64,000 nucleotides of DNA from LVI-A0039 sp033105485 (GTDB taxonomy: Bacteria; Bacillota_I; Bacilli_A; UBA3375). The stretch spans positions 1,488,001 through 1,552,000 of the forward strand of contig CP136956.1 in NCBI GenBank assembly GCA_033105485.1. Reading direction: 5' to 3'. The notes under the pieces are model-generated. The model searched no databases and was not told where the DNA came from. It saw only the letters and a program-made list of their open reading frames with translations. Within the stretch, counting starts at the first letter, position 1, and every line of letters begins with the position of its first letter. Positions 34,106 through 42,728 of this stretch are shown piece after piece. The position numbers were made by a program, and so were the translations under genes.

Positions 34106-36697
34106 ATGTTAGAACTTCCTAAAAATTTAAAACCTAACACACATATATTTATATTCAAACTAAAAAATATAATTCAAGCATTAGTATTTCTAGCACTTAT
34201 GCTACCTCTAGTTAGTAACCTAAATATAACTGGAACTCTTAATGCAACAATAAATGTTGCTCTTGTCCTAACGGCATTACTAATACTCTTGTTTGAAAAA
34301 GATGGCAGAGACTTTGTAACACTGTTTAAAGATAATATTGTATATATGATGGATAGTAAATATTTGATTTACTCAAAGAAAAAAGTAAAACAAGAAAATA
34401 AGCGTTTTAAAGTGTCAGTGGATAAAACAGTTTTTGACATGAGAGCTGACATGCTTAAATGTTTAAAAATTGAAACAATAGATGATGACTTGACAATACA
34501 AGCAACAGATAACTATTATTACAAATACTTAGAAGTGCAGATCAATACACACCCACGTTACGAAAGCATAGATGGGAAAAGTAATTCAATTAAAGCTTTT
34601 AATAAACTTATTGTAGAACTTTCAAAAAATTCAAATGGTAAGTTATTTACAATAAACACCCCAATTGTCAATGATGAATATGAGTCAAGCTTAGAAAAAT
34701 ATAAAGTCGATAAGGAATACTATAACTTAAAGAAATTTCAATTAAATAAAGCCAAGTCATTTTTTGATTTAAGATACTTTATAGAAATAAGAGATAAAGA
34801 TATTGAAACACTGAATATTACTGAAAAGTCATTAATTTCAACATTTAGTAAAAATGTAAATGTGAAAAAAATTGATGATGATAACTTTAAAAAGATTATG
34901 GAAGATAGATTGTCGAATGCTGATGTAACAATTCATGCAGATTATATCTATAACAATAGTTTAGAAGAGTTTCAATGTTATTTAAGTTTAGCGGACTTTA
35001 ACACTAAGCAAGACTATTATTTTTTGAGAAATGTATTTGCAAGTGAATATGATGTTGTTATGCTTCACCGAAAGCCAAAGGATATATCAGATAATAAAAC
35101 ATTGAATGGATCATATGCAGAATATAAAAGTAATGATAAATTTAATAAGTCGTTTACTAATAAGATTAAAAATAATATTCACAGTCGTCAATTGCTTCAA
35201 CTTGCAGTGGAACTAGAACAATCAAAAGGTGATTTATTTTCACTAGATATTGTTATTAAAGTTGTTGCTAAAGATTTGAAAACTCTTAAAGAGAGAAAGA
35301 CAAAATTAAAAATGGCTTTAGAGGGTAGTGTTGACTTATTAGATAATACGTACATTCAAAAAAGAAAAATGCTGACATACAATAAATTAGGTGTTGATAT
35401 AAGTGATAAATATATTATTCCAGATAATAAACTTGCTTATGGATATCCCTTTAATTTTGTATATCTAGTGCAAAAAGGCGGGCTATTAAAAAATGTTGAT
35501 AGAGAGAACTTATTAATATTAAATACGCAACTTAAAAATAAGATACAGAAATCATTTAGTATGATTATTTTTGGTGATAAAGGTAGTGGGAAATCTACTG
35601 CTGTTAAGGAAAAAGCTTTAGATGATTTATTTCATTATAAAAGTAATGTTATAATGCTTGATTTTGATAGTGAAACTGAAACAATGGTTAATAACTTTGG
35701 TGGGACATTTGTTGACTTATCAGGTGTACCTTTTAATATAATGCGTGTTAATATTGACCCAGTTTTAGAAACTAATAATGTGAGCCAGCATGTTGTGTTC
35801 GTTGTCGAGTGTATTAAAGAGTTGTACACTGATATTGATGAACTGTATTTAAACAAAATTATTTCACAAGTATATGAAGATTTTAAAATAACAAATGACA
35901 CGATTTTTGAAGCCAAAACATATCCAACAATTTCAGATGTAATTTTAAAGCTACAAAGTGATACAAGTGAACGTGCAGTTGCAATCTTAGAACGACTGGA
36001 AGATATGGATAGAAACTATTCTTATTTAACACGCATAGACACCCATTTAAGACTCGATGATAAACTTATGAGTATTTCATTTAACTCTATCAAATCGGAC
36101 GTTAAATTGACTAATATGGTCTTGTATTACCTAGTTACGCTTATTGCTAAGCGAAGTAACCAAAATCACTTTTCAATTAAGTACTTTGCTCATGATGATG
36201 AAAGAATGCGTAAGTACTTAAAGTACTACATGGAAATGATAAATGATTTAGATAATTTTGAACGTGTAAGTCAAATGTCAAGGTTGGAAATTAAAGCATA
36301 CTTTAAAGCAAATGCAAAGATGTTCTCGATTATCATTGACGAATGTAGTAGAACCCTTAAATATCGAAAGTTAGTAGACCTTTTGGAGCGTATTGCACGT
36401 GATGATAGAAAGTACTTTACATCACTAACGTTTGCCGACCAAAGTACGCTTACACTAAAAAACATTCCTGAGTTTGAGCAGATATATTCTCTTATGCAGT
36501 ATAAAATGTTTTTTGATTTAGAGGAGCGTAATAAGTCATTTTTAAATGAACTTAGTTTTCTAGAACAAGAAGTTAAAGAAATTACAGGTGGAGAGTTTGA
36601 ACCAGGAGAGGGAATACTTAAGATATCAAAATATACTTATAAAATAAATTCACGTATTGATAACAATACTGATGAATTATTTGAAGGTAGGCACTAA
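34106..36697 (+). CDS. VirB4-family conjugation ATPase with N-terminal VirB3/PrgI-like segment
   Basis: 863 residues. Two N-terminal hydrophobic helices (about 17-35 and 40-60) after LPKNLKPNTH suggest a fused VirB3/PrgI part. Walker A is FGDKGSGKSTAVK (about residue 487) and Walker B is FSIIIDECSRT (about 740). It should energise channel assembly for element 2. It begins two bases after the VirB6 stop and overlaps the hydrolase gene by one base, so it is part of one operon. It is clearly a different lineage from the VirB4 at 3502. Confidence 0.9.
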   Translation: MLELPKNLKPNTHIFIFKLKNIIQALVFLALMLPLVSNLNITGTLNATINVALVLTALLILLFEKDGRDFVTLFKDNIVYMMDSKYLIYSKKKVKQENKRFKVSVDKTVFDMRADMLKCLKIETIDDDLTIQATDNYYYKYLEVQINTHPRYESIDGKSNSIKAFNKLIVELSKNSNGKLFTINTPIVNDEYESSLEKYKVDKEYYNLKKFQLNKAKSFFDLRYFIEIRDKDIETLNITEKSLISTFSKNVNVKKIDDDNFKKIMEDRLSNADVTIHADYIYNNSLEEFQCYLSLADFNTKQDYYFLRNVFASEYDVVMLHRKPKDISDNKTLNGSYAEYKSNDKFNKSFTNKIKNNIHSRQLLQLAVELEQSKGDLFSLDIVIKVVAKDLKTLKERKTKLKMALEGSVDLLDNTYIQKRKMLTYNKLGVDISDKYIIPDNKLAYGYPFNFVYLVQKGGLLKNVDRENLLILNTQLKNKIQKSFSMIIFGDKGSGKSTAVKEKALDDLFHYKSNVIMLDFDSETETMVNNFGGTFVDLSGVPFNIMRVNIDPVLETNNVSQHVVFVVECIKELYTDIDELYLNKIISQVYEDFKITNDTIFEAKTYPTISDVILKLQSDTSERAVAILERLEDMDRNYSYLTRIDTHLRLDDKLMSISFNSIKSDVKLTNMVLYYLVTLIAKRSNQNHFSIKYFAHDDERMRKYLKYYMEMINDLDNFERVSQMSRLEIKAYFKANAKMFSIIIDECSRTLKYRKLVDLLERIARDDRKYFTSLTFADQSTLTLKNIPEFEQIYSLMQYKMFFDLEERNKSFLNELSFLEQEVKEITGGEFEPGEGILKISKYTYKINSRIDNNTDELFEGRH

Positions 36698-37896
36698 TGC
36701 AAGAAATATTAAAATTAAAGACAAAGCAGCATGCTTTAAAAATAGCAATGGGTTTTATGAGTTTAGAAGTTTTAATATTCATATTAATTGCAACTGTCAT
36801 AGTATCACTTGCTGGAGCGGTTGCTAGTGAACAAGACAGTTTAGATAATGAAAGTTATATTGAAGCATTAACACTAAGACAAGCTCAGATAAAGAACGAG
36901 ACAAATGTAGTCGTAGATTTACCAATTCACTTTGCTATTGACAAAGTAAACAGAAAAACTGATTTTGATGATGACCCGCAAGTGTACATCGATACAGCAG
37001 ATGTCACGTGCTTTATTGATGATGGTAAGCAAATTGATACTGAAAACATAGGTAATGCTTTTGATTGTTTAGGATATGATGATAACGAGTCTGAAGAGTT
37101 TATGTTTTATTATGAACTCTATAACGAAAGTAAGCATACTGAAATTGTTGGAAGTAGTGGTTTTTCATATCCAATATATGATCCTTATGTTATTACTGCG
37201 GGTTTTAACTCAAGTGATGATGTACACCAGGGTAGTCATGATGGTGTTGACTTTGTCCCGTTATCTGACACTAGCGTACTATCCTCATCAAGTGGGACAA
37301 TAACTAAGATCAATACTACATGTGAACCTTTTGGAGGGTATATTGGCTCAACATGTGGATATGGTTTTGGAAATTACGTTATTGAAGAAACAGAAGTTGA
37401 GGGTGTAAAGTATCGTATATGGTACGGACACATGAGTGAAATCACAGCAAAAGTTGGTGACACAGTTGAGCAAGGTGAAGTATTAGGTAAGATGGGTAAT
37501 AGTGGAAACACAACTGGTGCTCATGTACATTTACAAATTGAAATAAAGCTAGGAGAAGCATATATACCAATTGACCCAATGCCTTTATTAACAGCTCCTA
37601 GTATAGATGGTGATAAAGAAGAGATAATGAGTGAAGCAGGAATTGAAGAAGTCGACTATGATTACGTTGATTTTATAGTGTCGCATGAGTCTTCATGGGA
37701 CTATAAAGCACAAAACCCAACATCTAGTGCATATGGTTTATGTCAAGCACTGCCAGGTGAAAAGATGGCAGTTGCAGGTAGTGATTGGAGAACGAATCCA
37801 GTAACTCAGATGAAGTGGTGTGATGGTTATGCAAATGATAGGTATGGCTCGTGGCAAAGTGCTTACAGTTTTTGGGTATCAAACGAATGGTGGTGA
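36697..37896 (+). CDS. Membrane-anchored bifunctional wall hydrolase: M23 peptidase then lysozyme/transglycosylase-like
   Basis: 399 residues. N-terminal anchor (about 25-45). The M23/LytM domain (about 160-300) has HDGVDFV, GHMSEI and HVHLQ zinc-site elements. The C-terminal ~75 residues (SHESSWDYKAQNPTSSAYG, then SFWVSNEWW) resemble a lysozyme/transglycosylase fold, with the probable catalytic Glu in SHESSW. Same activities as the hydrolase at 6075 but in reversed order. It should perforate peptidoglycan for the transfer channel. Confidence 0.83.
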   Translation: MQEILKLKTKQHALKIAMGFMSLEVLIFILIATVIVSLAGAVASEQDSLDNESYIEALTLRQAQIKNETNVVVDLPIHFAIDKVNRKTDFDDDPQVYIDTADVTCFIDDGKQIDTENIGNAFDCLGYDDNESEEFMFYYELYNESKHTEIVGSSGFSYPIYDPYVITAGFNSSDDVHQGSHDGVDFVPLSDTSVLSSSSGTITKINTTCEPFGGYIGSTCGYGFGNYVIEETEVEGVKYRIWYGHMSEITAKVGDTVEQGEVLGKMGNSGNTTGAHVHLQIEIKLGEAYIPIDPMPLLTAPSIDGDKEEIMSEAGIEEVDYDYVDFIVSHESSWDYKAQNPTSSAYGLCQALPGEKMAVAGSDWRTNPVTQMKWCDGYANDRYGSWQSAYSFWVSNEWW

Positions 37897-37899
37897 TAA

Positions 37900-39231
37900 A
37901 TGATGAAAGAAAGAATGAAAATGCCGAAGATAAAGACGGAGAATATGCCAGTGATAATAATAGCAGTAGTTTTAATATTAATTGTAGTAGTGAGTTTTGT
38001 AAGTCCCTATATTGAAACTCACTCTCGAAAGAGTGATAGTTACAACTATCAAGTAAGAGGTGAGATAGATACTAGTAATTTTATGATTGAAAGAGCATAT
38101 CTGAAAAATGATAATCTTGTGGTTGAAAGTCTAGTTGAAAAGAGTGATACTGAAAGTATCGATACGCAAAGTGTATATTATAAATTAGGCTTTGTTGGGA
38201 GCGAAGATGTAATTAGTCAAGGTTTTTTAACAGACAAGATAGAAGTGAAGTTAGAAGAAGGGTTAAAAAGTAATATCCATATAAGCCTATATGGAGTAAA
38301 AAGTATTGATGAAGTTGAAACAGCAGAAGCAAACTACCAAGTGGTGATTGATAAAGAAGATATACTTGAATATGTAAATGTAATTCAAATGTTTAAGAAT
38401 TACGACACGTTAAGTATTGAAAAAAAGCAAGAGTTTAGCAAGTACTTAAGTATGAACTATTTGAATAAAAGTTTAAAGACAACGTACTCAAATGGAGTTT
38501 ATAGTATATTCAAAGATTACATTAAAGAAAAAAACGATGATGAAAAAATTATCATCTTAGATGAGATTATGAAAGTATTACTGGAGAAATACAATTACTA
38601 TTGCGATATAGCAAAATTAGTTGGTGAAGACTTTGATAGTTTGATTGAGAACTCATTAGCAATAGATAGTAACTACTACAAGTCTAAAGCAGTTAAAACA
38701 AGTATAGATTATTTAGAAGATGCGATACTGACGAAAATTGAAGATATGGAACGTGAGCTAACAGACCGCTCTGTTGATTTAACTGAGTATAATGAACTTA
38801 AAAATACGTATCCACTAAAAGATAGGTACGAATATTTAGAAAAACTTCTTGCAGACAATCCTAAGAAAAAAGAGGATAAAGACAAAGAAGAAACTAAAGA
38901 TAAAAGTAATGATGAAGCAAAAGAAGAACCAGTAATCGAAGAGCCAGTAGTAGAAGAACCAGTAATCGAAGAGTCAGTAGTAGAAGAGCCAGTAATTGAG
39001 GAGCCAGTAGCCCAGGAACCAGTAATCGAAGAGCCAGTAGTAGAAGAGCCTGTAATCGAGGAGCCAGTAGCACCAGAACCAAGTACACCAGAACCAGAAG
39101 TGCAAGATGATCTATGCTACCCAACAAATGGTGACGCTAATAACGAAGCAGTTAATCAAATGATAAATGATAGTACAATTGCAGGGTTTGAGATTGATGG
39201 GAATAACTGTATTACATATAAATATTATTAA
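37900..39231 (+). CDS. Single-pass membrane protein with extracellular domain and Pro-Glu repeat
   Basis: 443 residues. Cytoplasmic tail, one helix (about 17-37), an extracellular alpha/beta domain, a helical region, then a wall-spanning (V/I)EEPV repeat (about residues 345-395) and a 35-residue end with two Cys (DDLCYPTNG, GNNCITYKYY). The position after the wall hydrolase parallels 7201 in element 1. The repeat suggests it reaches through the wall. Family not recognised. Confidence 0.68.
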   Translation: MMKERMKMPKIKTENMPVIIIAVVLILIVVVSFVSPYIETHSRKSDSYNYQVRGEIDTSNFMIERAYLKNDNLVVESLVEKSDTESIDTQSVYYKLGFVGSEDVISQGFLTDKIEVKLEEGLKSNIHISLYGVKSIDEVETAEANYQVVIDKEDILEYVNVIQMFKNYDTLSIEKKQEFSKYLSMNYLNKSLKTTYSNGVYSIFKDYIKEKNDDEKIIILDEIMKVLLEKYNYYCDIAKLVGEDFDSLIENSLAIDSNYYKSKAVKTSIDYLEDAILTKIEDMERELTDRSVDLTEYNELKNTYPLKDRYEYLEKLLADNPKKKEDKDKEETKDKSNDEAKEEPVIEEPVVEEPVIEESVVEEPVIEEPVAQEPVIEEPVVEEPVIEEPVAPEPSTPEPEVQDDLCYPTNGDANNEAVNQMINDSTIAGFEIDGNNCITYKYY

Positions 39232-39240
39232 TGAAAGGAT

Positions 39241-40173
39241 ATGATGAAAGATTGGATAAAAGAGTGTATAGATGATGTAAAAAGGGGTTTTACAGATAAT
39301 AACGGAACAGTGAAGTTGGTTAAATCAATACTAGGAATATTTGCAAGAGTCTTTATTTTCACCTCAGTATATCTAATTGTAATGCCACTGTTAACAAAAA
39401 TTATTGTAAGTAATGCTCCGTCAGAATACACTTTTGAAATGGTGTTTGGTATACTCGGTGCTCTTTGTTTTGTAGTAGTTATAAGTTTATATATGATAAG
39501 AGGTTTTAGTTTGAGAGTTGATAAAATGAGTATCGGTGTATTAGATTTTGCAGTTTATATTGTATCTTTGCAAGTAATGGCAACTGCATACGAAGAGAAT
39601 GTAAGCTTGAATAATTACTTGGAGTTCGTATTAGCATATCTTGTATTAGGCGTGATATTTTATTTCGTATACTCTAGAATAACGATGAAAAATATATTAG
39701 CCAATGTTGAAGAAGATAATGGTTGCATTCCACATGGAGTTAAATATGATGAAATTATGTTAGTATTAGGGCATGTAGTCACAAGAAAAGATATGTTTAA
39801 TAAGTACCTAAGAGGAATAACATTTTTTCAAACATATAGTGATGATTCATTTTATAAATATGAAACCTACTACAGCATGTATGAGGTTGTGCTAGGAACA
39901 AAGGATATAATGCGTTCGCTGGGTAATTGGAAGATTAAAACAGGTGATGAAATAACAATATATATTCCAGATGATTATAAAAAGGCAGAGAAATATTATT
40001 ATGGAGTGATTAAATATCTTTTAAATGAAAATGCAAATCTCTGGACATTAACATTCGCTGGAAGTGATAAAGAGGAAGTGAAAAAGGCAAATAGCATAGT
40101 TAACCTCATGAAACTTAGCAGGAAGTTGATAACTGATGAGGAACAAATTGTATTGCAGTTTGAAGAAAAATAA
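39241..40173 (+). CDS. Polytopic membrane protein of transfer operon, unknown function
   Basis: 310 residues. Four hydrophobic helices in the first 145 residues (about 33-55, 66-83, 98-112, 125-143), then a soluble alpha/beta domain of about 160 residues. ATG follows GAAAGGAT. It lies between the wall-spanning protein and small accessory genes. No family recognised; a channel-associated role is inferred from the operon. Confidence 0.6.
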   Translation: MMKDWIKECIDDVKRGFTDNNGTVKLVKSILGIFARVFIFTSVYLIVMPLLTKIIVSNAPSEYTFEMVFGILGALCFVVVISLYMIRGFSLRVDKMSIGVLDFAVYIVSLQVMATAYEENVSLNNYLEFVLAYLVLGVIFYFVYSRITMKNILANVEEDNGCIPHGVKYDEIMLVLGHVVTRKDMFNKYLRGITFFQTYSDDSFYKYETYYSMYEVVLGTKDIMRSLGNWKIKTGDEITIYIPDDYKKAEKYYYGVIKYLLNENANLWTLTFAGSDKEEVKKANSIVNLMKLSRKLITDEEQIVLQFEEK

Positions 40174-40204
40174 GTGGTAAATAATGAAAAGGACGGTAAG
40201 TTAA

Positions 40205-40555
40205 ATGGACGAAATGATTAATGAAACTGAACTGGAAATCAAAGAAATAGAAAGTGAATTAATTGATTTAGAAGAGCAAAAAGAAATTATTTTGAATAGA
40301 AAAAAGGAACTCACAGATAGAAAACGAAAGATAATCAGTGCTCTAAAAAAGTTACGTGACGCAAGAAATGTACTTGAAAACAAAACTGAAAGCGAAACTG
40401 AAACAACAAATTTAAGTGTTGAACATAACGATGAAAAGAAAAGTTTTAGTGATTTTGAAGTTGATAACAATGAATATACATATGCAAACAAAGGTGGAAA
40501 TAAATTTTTGACAGAGGAAGAAGTAGAAGAACTAGACCCTAAACAACATGTATAA
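40205..40555 (+). CDS. Coiled-coil protein
   Basis: 116 residues. Residues 3-62 form an uninterrupted charged coiled coil (ETELEIKEIESELIDLEEQK and following); the tail is acidic. The start follows a modest site (GGACGGTAAGTTA). Possible accessory relaxosome or channel factor. Function unknown. Confidence 0.58.
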   Translation: MDEMINETELEIKEIESELIDLEEQKEIILNRKKELTDRKRKIISALKKLRDARNVLENKTESETETTNLSVEHNDEKKSFSDFEVDNNEYTYANKGGNKFLTEEEVEELDPKQHV

Positions 40556-40576
40556 AAATAAGTGAGGAGACTAATT

Positions 40577-40783
40577 ATGACTGTGAAATATTATTTAGAG
40601 GAAGTAAAAGACTTAACGTGTAATCAAAAAGCACTATATGGAATTGGAACAGAATGTGAAATGATAGTTTGTGATTACGGCAATATATTAATTCCATCAT
40701 ATGATTTAAATAGAACATGCACTGATGAGTTTATTCAGAATATTGATAAAGCAATAGAACAAAACAAAATTTTAGAAGTGTAA
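40577..40783 (+). CDS. Small hypothetical protein
   Basis: 68 residues from the ATG at 40577 (GAGGAGACTAATT upstream). Three Cys but no CxxC pair; mixed alpha/beta. Between the coiled-coil gene and the gene at 40821. Function unknown. Confidence 0.5.
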   Translation: MTVKYYLEEVKDLTCNQKALYGIGTECEMIVCDYGNILIPSYDLNRTCTDEFIQNIDKAIEQNKILEV

Positions 40784-40820
40784 AAAAGATAATTAAAAAA
40801 TAAAACTAAGGAGAAAAATT

Positions 40821-41249
40821 ATGGCAATCAAAGGAAGAGAAGTAGTAAATACAATTGAAACAAAAGAGGTAGAGGGATATATTCAAGCGACATTTAGTCC
40901 CAAACAGTGGAGTGATATTAGAAGTGAAAAGATAAAATCAGAAGACATTACAACAGTAGAACAAAAAGTTTATCGAGATAAAAAAGGAGTTACAACACTT
41001 GATTTGAATGTGAAACAAGATGAAAAAGATGGTGGAAAAAGTATAAAAGTTAAAGTTGTTGGTGATGAAGATGTTACTGATTTTTTAGGTTTATTTAATT
41101 CAGTAGACCGTGTATTTGGAGTTTTAACATATGAACAAGAGTATATGAAAGGTCGAAAATATATTGATTTAGATTTAAAAAACTATGACAATTCAAAAAC
41201 AATTGATAGTAAACCAAAGGTAGGAAGTGCACTGTCTGATATGATGTAA
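40821..41249 (+). CDS. Hypothetical protein next to candidate oriT
   Basis: 142 residues, beta-rich in the middle (KGVTTLDLNVKQDEKDGGKS), soluble, ending in a Met-rich tail (SALSDMM). ATG follows AAGGAGAAAAATT. The fold could be a small nucleic-acid-binding beta barrel, suggested only by pattern and position beside the structured region at 41.3 kb. No family recognised. Confidence 0.55.
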   Translation: MAIKGREVVNTIETKEVEGYIQATFSPKQWSDIRSEKIKSEDITTVEQKVYRDKKGVTTLDLNVKQDEKDGGKSIKVKVVGDEDVTDFLGLFNSVDRVFGVLTYEQEYMKGRKYIDLDLKNYDNSKTIDSKPKVGSALSDMM

Positions 41250-41258
41250 GCTGATTAA

Positions 41259-41293
41259 ACTAGATACTAAATTGCTAGGTATCTAGTATTAAT
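41259..41293 (+). terminator. Intrinsic terminator
   Basis: ACTAGATAC / GTATCTAGT stem with an 11 base loop and ATTAATTTT tail, ending the transfer operon. Confidence 0.65.
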
Positions 41294-41320
41294 TTTATCG
41301 CTTGAAAAGTAGCGTGTCGA

Positions 41321-41505
41321 ATGGCGCGTACCATGGCGCGTACCATGGCGCATACCCTAGCGTGTAGTCGCGCTATTTTTAAATGCCCGCCCGCCCTATC
41401 CATCGCATATTTTGCCTTTTGCGAAAAGTGACTACACCCACCCAACATGAAGTTAAGAGGGTGTAGTCACTTTTCAGGCAATATGAGAATGAATAGGGCG
41501 GGCGG
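41321..41505. other. Candidate oriT of element 2: three 12-bp iterons and a 119-bp interrupted inverted repeat
   Basis: Tandem ATGGCGCGTACC x2 plus ATGGCGCATACC (41321-41356) lie before a long dyad. The dyad arms are CCGCCCGCCCTAT (41387) with ATAGGGCGGGCGG (41493), TTGCCT (41412) with AGGCAA (41476), and GAAAAGTGACTACACCC (41423) with GGGTGTAGTCACTTTTC (41459). G+C is far above the surroundings. The rest of the 538 bp gap holds smaller dyads at 41646, 41663 and 41688. Next to relaxosome-type and coupling protein genes, an oriT is the best reading; a replication origin is the alternative. Confidence 0.6.
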
Positions 41506-41715
41506 ATAAGAGTAGAGATGGAACCATAGGTTGAGGGATATAAAGGAAGTTAAGCGGAAGTAGTGTAAGTGATATAGAAGATAAAGACAGGGAAAAGAAA
41601 AAACAAATCGAAAAGAAAAAACGAAGATTAGTTTTATTCTTTTCAGCGAAGATGGGATCTTCGGACTTGAATGAATTCAAGTGAGGAGGCGACGGGGTCG
41701 CTATTATATAATTTA

Positions 41716-41727
41716 CGACAAATGTCG
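41716..41727. promoter_or_regulatory. Palindrome CGACAAATGTCG (element 2 site 5)
   Basis: Flanked TTTA-site-TAAATG, 45 bp before the next copy. Confidence 0.7.
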
Positions 41728-41760
41728 TAAATGGGAAAACAGCAGCAATGTATAAAAAAA

Positions 41761-41772
41761 CGACATATGTCG
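41761..41772. promoter_or_regulatory. Palindrome CGACATATGTCG (element 2 site 6)
   Basis: Perfect dyad flanked AAAAAA-site-TAAATGG, just before the ribosome binding site of the gene at 41788. Confidence 0.8.
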
Positions 41773-41787
41773 TAAATGGAGAATTAG

Positions 41788-42471
41788 ATGACAAAAAGAG
41801 ATAAACAGATTTTGAGACATTTATATAACTTTAGATTTTTAAGTACAAATCAACTTTTAGATTTAATGAGTTTGTCTGGTAATAAAATTGAATTGACATA
41901 CATGCGCAAACGATTAAAAGAACTTGCAGATTGTGAAGTGGTAGATAGGAATAGGAAAATTTTATATCAGTCGTATATTTATAATCTTAGTGACTTCGGT
42001 TATCAGGAACTTAACGAAGATGTGAAGAGGCATGTTAAATTTGGAGGTCGAAATTTAATACATGAATTATTTGTAGCAGATACATTAATTTATATGTGTA
42101 AGTTTTTAAGTTATGATTTTAACGATTACTTAACTGAAGAGCAACTCCTTTTAGATGACATTGAAATAGTTGAAGAAGAGAGTGTGTTCACATCAGAAGT
42201 CATTAAGAAGATGAAAGACAATAAAAAGCATTTAGGTGATTTAGTGTTTTCAAATGAAACAGTAATTGAAGTTGAGATTTCGAGAAAACGTAAAAGTAGG
42301 CTCTTCACAAATTTGGAGCAAAATAAGAAAAATTATAAAAAGCAAATTTGGGTAATTTATGAACATGATAAATATATTGAAAACGTGATTAAGAAATTTG
42401 ACGAGGAAATTCAAATTATTTATATTGAAACAATAATCAGAAAATTAGGTAGGGAATTGTTTTATGGATAA
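41788..42471 (+). CDS. Replication-relaxation family protein (Replic_Relax-like)
   Basis: 227 residues. The N-terminal winged helix (RDKQILRHLYNFRFLSTNQL) and the C-terminal part (LGDLVFSNETVIEVEISRKR, then IWVIY) match the layout of PF13814 'replication-relaxation' proteins. The Asp and EVE/K pattern there resembles a PD-(D/E)XK-type nuclease core. Such genes sit beside coupling proteins on Gram-positive conjugative plasmids. With the adjacent candidate oriT and T4CP this is the best DNA-processing candidate of element 2. ATG follows TGGAGAATTAG. Overlaps the next gene by eight bases. Confidence 0.65.
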   Translation: MTKRDKQILRHLYNFRFLSTNQLLDLMSLSGNKIELTYMRKRLKELADCEVVDRNRKILYQSYIYNLSDFGYQELNEDVKRHVKFGGRNLIHELFVADTLIYMCKFLSYDFNDYLTEEQLLLDDIEIVEEESVFTSEVIKKMKDNKKHLGDLVFSNETVIEVEISRKRKSRLFTNLEQNKKNYKKQIWVIYEHDKYIENVIKKFDEEIQIIYIETIIRKLGRELFYG

Positions 42472-42658
42472 AGAAGAAATAATATCTGTAATGATATGGG
42501 TATTGCTATTAATTTTAGGAGTAGCAATATACTTTATGTTACATGTAATGCTGGTTGCTTCACTATATTTTATAATATGCTATTTTACATCTTTAGTATT
42601 TAGTTGGAAGATTGTATTAGCAATTGCGATGGTGATAATGATTCTAAAAATTATATAA
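42464..42658 (+). CDS. Small membrane protein
   Basis: 64 residues, nearly all hydrophobic (two to three helices) after an MDKEE start. Translationally coupled to the replication-relaxation gene and followed by the coupling protein gene, whose membrane part it may assist. Function unknown. Confidence 0.6.
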   Translation: MDKEEIISVMIWVLLLILGVAIYFMLHVMLVASLYFIICYFTSLVFSWKIVLAIAMVIMILKII

Positions 42659-42662
42659 AAAA

Positions 42663-42674
42663 CGACATATGACG
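42663..42674. promoter_or_regulatory. Palindrome variant CGACATATGACG (element 2 site 7)
   Basis: One arm base differs from the perfect dyad (TCG to ACG). It contains an in-frame ATG (42669) that lacks a ribosome binding site. Confidence 0.65.
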
Positions 42675-42699
42675 CAAATGAGTGATTACACGTCAAAAA

Positions 42700-42711
42700 C
42701 GACATATGACG
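42700..42711. promoter_or_regulatory. Palindrome variant CGACATATGACG (element 2 site 8)
   Basis: Same variant as site 7, 37 bp away and with the same AAAAA / CAAATGA flanks, indicating a local duplication. It precedes the ribosome binding site of the coupling protein gene. Confidence 0.65.
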
Positions 42712-42728
42712 CAAATGAAAGGAATGCA

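Noticed and set aside
41474..41794. 106-codon minus-strand frame over the oriT-like region
   Set aside because: Low-complexity Phe/Ser/Leu product from A/G-rich opposite strand, no RBS, overlaps structured DNA and the next gene's leader.
42669..42728. Earlier starts for the coupling protein
   Set aside because: ATGs at 42669 and 42678 are within or next to palindrome site 7 and lack RBS; 42729 has GAAAGGA.
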